Part shown: positions 60,112-64,000 of the stretch, piece by piece
Numbering within the stretch: the stretch's first letter is position 1
Layout of the letters: each line of letters starts with the position of its first letter
DNA from: Pseudomonadota bacterium
Lineage (GTDB): Bacteria > Pseudomonadota > Gammaproteobacteria > Xanthomonadales > Xanthomonadaceae
DNA length: 64,000 nt
Assembly (NCBI GenBank): GCA_018241125.1
Contig: JAFEEL010000007.1
Location: forward strand, 62,001 to 126,000
Direction of reading: 5' to 3'
Translations under genes and position numbers: made by a program
The notes under the pieces: generated by a model
Told to the model about the DNA's origin: nothing
Database searches by the model: none
The model's input: only the letters and a program-made list of their open reading frames with translations

Positions 60112-60459
60112 GCGATCCTTGCCAATCGCGCCGCAGGCGGGCGGGGCGTGCGCAAGGATGCCAGAATCCAGAGGACAGAAGACAGAGGACTCAGGATGCA
60201 GGATGCAGGATGCCGGATGCAGGATGGAGGACAGCGGCTATCGTGACCGATCCCCCAGCCTGTCATCCCGAGCGCAGCAAGGGATCTGCCGTATCCAAGG
60301 CATGCGAGGAAGGCGAATGCATCCCTGCGTTCGGGATGCGGGCGAGAGACAAGACCGTGCGGGTGTCACGGCGCGAAGCCAGATCGCATCGTCCGTACAT
60401 GGCTTGGCCGTGATCGTGTAGCGCCTGTGGCTTACGGATCACCGCTTACGGCAGCCGCT
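60112..60459. repeat. Repeat-bearing gap between ybeY and the TPR gene
   Basis: These 348 bp hold a heptad array (CAGAGGA, CAGGATG units at about 60168-60235) and a long interrupted inverted repeat. One arm is CATCCCGAGCGCAGCAAGGGAT (60264-60285), the other ATCCCTGCGTTCGGGATG (60321-60338). No gene is supported. The TPR gene's promoter should lie here. Confidence 0.7.
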
Positions 60460-60924
60460 TCAGTGATACGGATCGGCCACGCCCAGCGTGGCCAGCACGC
60501 CCCGCTCGATGGTCTCCATCACGATGGCCTCGCGTTCGTCCTGATGGTCGAAGCCCAGCAGGTGCAGCACGCCGTGGATGGTCAGGTGGGCGTAGTGGGC
60601 GATCAGCGGCTTGTGCTGCTCGCGCGCCTCGCGCGCCACCACCGGCGCGCACAGCACGATGTCGCCCAGCAGCGGCAGCTTCACGCCCTTGGGCAGCTCG
60701 GCGGGGAAGCTGAGCACATTGGTGGCGTAGTCCTTGCCGCGGTAATGGTGGTTGAGGCTGCGGCCTTCGCGCGCATCGACGATGCGCAGCCCGACATCGG
60801 CGCGCAGGATGCGCGTTTCCAGGGTGGCGGCGATCCACTTGCGAAAGCTCGCCGATCCCGGCAGCCCCTTGCGCGGCAGACCGTAGCTGACGGCGACATC
60901 GAGCTGGATCGGTCCGCGGGTCAT
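60460..60924 (-). CDS. ybeY: Endoribonuclease YbeY
   Basis: This 154-residue zinc metalloprotein takes part in 16S rRNA 3'-end maturation and ribosome quality control. The zinc site HLTIHGVLHLLGFDH is near 112-126, and LNHHYRGKDYATNVLSFP is also diagnostic. The ATG at 60924 overlaps the phoH stop (ATGA), so the pair is coupled as in E. coli ybeZ-ybeY. Confidence 0.95.
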   Translation of the reverse strand: MTRGPIQLDVAVSYGLPRKGLPGSASFRKWIAATLETRILRADVGLRIVDAREGRSLNHHYRGKDYATNVLSFPAELPKGVKLPLLGDIVLCAPVVAREAREQHKPLIAHYAHLTIHGVLHLLGFDHQDEREAIVMETIERGVLATLGVADPYH

Positions 60925-61964
60925 GGCTGGGGTTTGGGTTGTGCCGCCGTGTCGCGCGCATCGTAGGCCTGCACGATGCGTTGCACCAGCGGGTGGCGCA
61001 CCACGTCGCGCGCCTCGAAGAAGGTGAAGGAAATACCCTCGACCCCGCGCAGCACCTCGATGGCGTCGCGCAAGCCGGATTTGACCGACTTGGGCAGGTC
61101 GATCTGGGTGAGGTCGCCGGTCACCACCGCGGTCGAGCCGAAGCCGATACGGGTGAGGAACATCTTCATCTGCTCGATGGTGGTGTTCTGCGCCTCGTCG
61201 AGGATCACGAACGCATCGTTGAGCGTGCGCCCGCGCATGTACGCCAGCGGCGCGATTTCGATCACGCTGCGTTCGAGCAGCTTGGCGACTTTTTCCACCC
61301 CGAGCATCTCGTAGAGCGCGTCGTACAGTGGGCGCAGGTAGGGATCGACCTTCTGCGCCAGATCGCCGGGCAGGAACCCGAGCTTTTCGCCGGCCTCCAC
61401 TGCCGGGCGCACCAGCACCAGCCGCTGCACGCGGCCGGCGTTGAGCGCCTCCACCCCGCTGGCCACGGCCAGGAAAGTCTTGCCGGTGCCGGCCGGGCCG
61501 ACGCCGAAGTTGACATCGTTGATCGCGATCGCGTGCAGGTAGCGGGCTTGATTGGCGCCGCGCCCGCGAATCGATCCGCGCTTGACCCGGATCACCACGT
61601 CCTGCGGCTCGCTCGCCGGCCCGGTGGTGTGTAGCAACGGCGTGGCCTGATCGGCCTCGTTGACCACGTCGGCCAACAGCAGGTGCAGTTCGTGCGCGTC
61701 CAGCGGCTGTTCGTCGAGCGCGCCGTAGAGCTTGCCGATGAAGCGCTGTGCGTGGCTGGCCATCGGCTCCGGGCCGACCACGCGGAACACGTTGCCGCGA
61801 TTGGCGATTTCCACGCCCAAGCGCAACTCGATCTGGCGCAAATGCTGGTCGAACGGCCCGCACAGGTTGGCAAGGCGTTCGGTGTCGGCCGGTTCGAGGA
61901 CGAAATCGTGCGTGGAAGGTGCGCTCACCGGCACAGCGTAGCGCGATGCGCGGATGGTCGCCAT
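60921..61964 (-). CDS. ybeZ: PhoH-like ATPase (YbeZ)
   Basis: This 347-residue P-loop protein has an N-terminal KH-like/RNA-binding region and Walker A VGPAGTGKT at 155-163, with VILDEAQNTT as Walker B. VRPAVEAGEKLGFLPGDL is the family hallmark. YbeZ works with YbeY in RNA metabolism. It is the first gene of the run and divergent from the TetR gene. Confidence 0.95.
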   Translation of the reverse strand: MATIRASRYAVPVSAPSTHDFVLEPADTERLANLCGPFDQHLRQIELRLGVEIANRGNVFRVVGPEPMASHAQRFIGKLYGALDEQPLDAHELHLLLADVVNEADQATPLLHTTGPASEPQDVVIRVKRGSIRGRGANQARYLHAIAINDVNFGVGPAGTGKTFLAVASGVEALNAGRVQRLVLVRPAVEAGEKLGFLPGDLAQKVDPYLRPLYDALYEMLGVEKVAKLLERSVIEIAPLAYMRGRTLNDAFVILDEAQNTTIEQMKMFLTRIGFGSTAVVTGDLTQIDLPKSVKSGLRDAIEVLRGVEGISFTFFEARDVVRHPLVQRIVQAYDARDTAAQPKPQP

Positions 61965-61995
61965 CGCGCAAATATCGGGTTGGGCGGCGCTTGCA

Positions 61996-62021
61996 ATTAT
62001 TTATTCAATGGATTAAATAAT
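61996..62021. promoter_or_regulatory. Operator-like palindrome before the TetR gene
   Basis: ATTATTTA (61996-62003) and TAAATAAT (62014-62021) form a perfect 8-bp inverted repeat with a 10-bp spacer, six bases ahead of the ATG at 62027 and about 30 bp from the phoH start. It is the only AT-rich stretch nearby and the likely TetR site. Confidence 0.65.
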
Positions 62022-62026
62022 ACTGC

Positions 62027-62887
62027 ATGGCCACCCGGTTCCGCCGATCTTCACAAGCGCGTCGCGTGCCGGCCGATGTGGTCAGCGCGAAAGCATCAGC
62101 CGGAAAGCCGCACGCGCCAAGACGGGCTGCAGCTGCGCCCGCTGCAAGCGACAATCCCTCGCCCAAACCACGAGGGCCGAGGCGCGGCAACGGCAAATCG
62201 ACGAATGTGAAACCGACGAATGTGAAACCGGCAATACCGGTGGGGCAAAGCGTAGCCGCGCGCCGGCGTGCCCCCGGCCGCCCGGTCGGCAATGCGAACC
62301 AGCGCGAGCGCGCCTTGGATGCGGCATTGGCCTGTTTTGCAAAGGCTGGAGTGGCGGCAACCTCATTGCGTGCCATCGCCGTCGAGGCGGGTGTCACCCC
62401 GGCAGTGTTGCACTACTACTTCGGGGACAAGCCGCAGTTGCTGGAGGCAGTGGTCGACGAACGCCTGCTGCCGGCCAGCGCGGCCTTGCGCGTACAAGTG
62501 GCAAGCGCGGGCGAGAACCTGGCGGCGCTGGTGGCGGCGGTGGTGAACGGGGTCGGGCAGTTGGTGGTGGCGCATCCGTGGCTGCCGGCGTTGTGGGTGC
62601 GCGAGGTGTTGTGCGAGGGCGGCGCGTTGCGCGAGGCGATGATCGGACGCATCGGGCCGCTGCTGGCGCAGGGCCTGGCGCAGCGCTTTGCCGCCGCGCG
62701 CAGGAGTGGTGATTTGCACGCCGATCTGGATCCGCGCCTGCTGGTTGTCTCGTTGGTCGGGTTGACCTTGTTTCCGGCGGCTGGTGCGCCGGTGTGGCGG
62801 CGCATGCTCGGCGCCGGCGACATCGACGCGCAGGCGTTGCGCAAGCACACGCTGGCCTTGCTCGCGCATGGCATTGGTCAGCGTTGA
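62027..62887 (+). CDS. TetR-family regulator with long basic N-terminal tail (CecR-like)
   Basis: This 286-residue protein has residues 1-85 Lys/Arg/Ala/Pro-rich, including a duplicated TNVKP encoded by a 15-bp tandem repeat. The TetR helix-turn-helix follows at about 90-140 (ALDAALACFAKAGVAATSLRAIAVEAGVTPAVLHYYFGDK, cited by family pattern) and then the ligand-binding domain. With the membrane-fusion gene and ABC ATPase downstream it mirrors E. coli cecR-ybhGFSR, so it probably represses that efflux operon. The tail is absent in ordinary TetR proteins. A downstream start after the tail cannot be excluded. Confidence 0.85.
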   Translation: MATRFRRSSQARRVPADVVSAKASAGKPHAPRRAAAAPAASDNPSPKPRGPRRGNGKSTNVKPTNVKPAIPVGQSVAARRRAPGRPVGNANQRERALDAALACFAKAGVAATSLRAIAVEAGVTPAVLHYYFGDKPQLLEAVVDERLLPASAALRVQVASAGENLAALVAAVVNGVGQLVVAHPWLPALWVREVLCEGGALREAMIGRIGPLLAQGLAQRFAAARRSGDLHADLDPRLLVVSLVGLTLFPAAGAPVWRRMLGAGDIDAQALRKHTLALLAHGIGQR

Positions 62888-62895
62888 AGATGCTC

Positions 62896-62901
62896 AGGGA
62901 G
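62896..62901 (+). promoter_or_regulatory. Ribosome-binding site of the membrane-fusion gene
   Basis: AGGGAG six nucleotides before the ATG at 62908 selects this start over the ATG at 62890. Confidence 0.65.
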
Positions 62902-62907
62902 TCGTTG

Positions 62908-63873
62908 ATGAAATCGATCCCGCAAGTTTTGACTGTGCTGGCAACCACGCTGCTGCTGGCGGCATGCGCACCGCGGCCGCCGCAGGTATCGGGCACGCTG
63001 GAATGGGATCGCATCACCTTGCCGGCGCCGATTTCCGAGCGCATCGCGCAGGTCTCCGCGCACGAGGGTGACGAAGTAGCCGCCGGCGCCACCGTGCTGA
63101 CTCTCGAATCTACACGTACGCAGGCGCGGCTGGATGCGGCGCAGGCGCAGTTGGCCAGTGCGCAGGAGGCGTTGAAGAAGCTGCGCGTGGGCGCGCGCAG
63201 CGAGGACATCGCGCAGGCACGGGCGCAACTGGCCGGCGCGCAGAGTGTGGCGACGAACGCGGGGCAGGCGCTGGGCCGCGCGCGTGCCGAGTTCGCCCGA
63301 CAGGTGGTGCCGCGCGCCAGCCTCGACGCGGCGATCGCCCAAGCCGGCAGCGCCGACGCGCAGGTACAGGCGGTGCAGCAGGCGTTGGCCGTGCTGCTGC
63401 ACGGCAGTCGCCCGGAAGACATCGCGCAGGCGCAGGCGCAGGCCGATGCCGCGCAGGCGCAGGTCGATTCGATCAGTGTGGATTTGCAACGCGTGCGCAT
63501 CACCGCGCCGCGCGCCGGTCGCATCGACGCCATTCCGTACAAGCAAGGCGACCAGCCGCCGGTGGGCGCGCCGTTGGCGATCGAACTGGTCGGCGATGCG
63601 CCGTATGCGCGGGTGTATGTCCCCGAGCCGCTGCGCGCCAGCGTGCACATCGGCGATCGAGCGCGGGTGGTGGTGGACGGGCAAGCGGGTGCGTTCGCCG
63701 GGCGCGTGCGCGCGATCCGCGCCGAACCGGTGTTCACCCCGTACTACGCGCTGTCCGGCGAGGACGCGCCGCGGCTGTCGTATCTGGCGGAAATCCAGCT
63801 CGGCACCGATGCGGGCAAGCTGCCGATCGGCGTGCCGGTGCACGTGGAGTTCTGGCGCGGAGGAGCACGGTGA
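62908..63873 (+). CDS. HlyD-type membrane fusion lipoprotein of an ABC efflux system (YbhG-like)
   Basis: This 321-residue protein has the lipobox LLLAAC ending at about residue 20. The lipoyl half-motifs flank a long Ala/Gln-rich coiled coil with two copies of an EDIAQAxAQ pattern (about 75-180), and the barrel domain follows (RITAPRAGRIDAIPYKQGDQ). It would link an inner-membrane ABC exporter to an outer-membrane channel. Its start lies 20 bp after the TetR stop; an ATPase gene follows. Confidence 0.9.
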   Translation: MKSIPQVLTVLATTLLLAACAPRPPQVSGTLEWDRITLPAPISERIAQVSAHEGDEVAAGATVLTLESTRTQARLDAAQAQLASAQEALKKLRVGARSEDIAQARAQLAGAQSVATNAGQALGRARAEFARQVVPRASLDAAIAQAGSADAQVQAVQQALAVLLHGSRPEDIAQAQAQADAAQAQVDSISVDLQRVRITAPRAGRIDAIPYKQGDQPPVGAPLAIELVGDAPYARVYVPEPLRASVHIGDRARVVVDGQAGAFAGRVRAIRAEPVFTPYYALSGEDAPRLSYLAEIQLGTDAGKLPIGVPVHVEFWRGGAR

Positions 63874-63961
63874 CGCGCCCTTGTCCCTGCGGGAGAAGGG
63901 CCTGCCCCCGAAGCGCATTTTGTCGGGGGTGGCGCGCAGCGCCGGATGCGGGGCGGATGCC

Positions 63962-64000
63962 GTGAACGCCGACTGCGCCATCCGCGCCCGCGGCCTGACC
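63962..64000 (+). CDS. ABC transporter ATP-binding protein (5' end only)
   Basis: Thirteen codons from a GTG at 63962 read VNADCAIRARGLT, matching the first strand of ABC ATPases (the ARGLTKxFG lead-in). The window ends there. The position after an YbhG-like gene makes an YbhF-like ATPase likely. Confidence 0.55.
   Translation, partial: MNADCAIRARGLT

Overview
The window is a GC-rich, densely packed gammaproteobacterial chromosome segment. Gene content and habits point to the Xanthomonadales/Lysobacterales, probably near the Rhodanobacteraceae or Xanthomonadaceae (inference from family mix, not a placement). The clues are a methionine synthase split into two genes, a very large NAD-glutamate dehydrogenase, a RoxA-type ribosomal oxygenase coupled to a GNAT enzyme with an extra C-terminal domain, a membrane TolB-like/TPR protein, many secreted proline-rich proteins, and intergenic DNA full of REP-like palindromes and heptameric minisatellites. 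I see no rRNA, tRNA, CRISPR array, phage or transposase gene. Most of the content is core housekeeping.

Layout. 1-5.3 kb: a partial GNAT gene, roxA and purB on the minus strand, diverging from fumC across about 400 bp filled with palindromic repeats. 5.4-19.8 kb: mostly exported proteins (an orphan secreted protein, a lipoprotein, a FecR/DUF6600-like proline-rich protein, a lipase-like hydrolase, a histidine phosphatase), a LysR regulator, a VOC protein, a beta-propeller diguanylate cyclase and a sterol-desaturase-like membrane enzyme. 19.2-22.4 kb: a YtrA-type operon (small exported protein, GntR regulator, ABC ATPase, ABC permease, lipoprotein) with a near-consensus promoter overlapped by an operator-like palindrome. 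22.6-26.9 kb: an FKBP isomerase, then ugd-slyX-DUF2058-NRAMP-like transporter in tight coupling.

27.1-31.9 kb: an ArsR-methyltransferase fusion gene followed by metH in two parts, all minus strand, with a perfect inverted repeat touching the regulator's start codon. 32.0-38.4 kb: acyl-CoA dehydrogenase and NAD-glutamate dehydrogenase. 38.7-43.7 kb (minus): metG, an 88-bp tandem repeat, then methyltransferase, hemerythrin and a PatB/MalY-like C-S lyase. 43.8-48.6 kb (plus): apbC/mrp, DUF1287, dcd, RDD, an alpha/beta hydrolase and a small unknown gene. 48.8-54.6 kb: a peptide-use neighbourhood (DUF2233 protein, pyroglutamyl peptidase, POT transporter, secreted S9 peptidase). 54.8-62.0 kb (minus): phoH-ybeY, a TPR membrane protein, corC, a DUF4105 protein and corA. 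62.0-64.0 kb: a TetR regulator, a lipoprotein membrane-fusion protein and the first codons of an ABC ATPase, resembling E. coli cecR-ybhGFSR.

The most unusual signals are: (i) repeat families normally found between genes lying in frame inside the metG linker; (ii) an 88-bp tandem array with two hairpins per unit, one keeping its pairing despite sequence change; (iii) the operator that directly abuts the arsR-methyltransferase start codon; (iv) an NRAMP-fold transporter without the usual metal-site motifs; and (v) the tightly coupled methyltransferase-hemerythrin-lyase operon. No complete new defence or biosynthetic system is visible.
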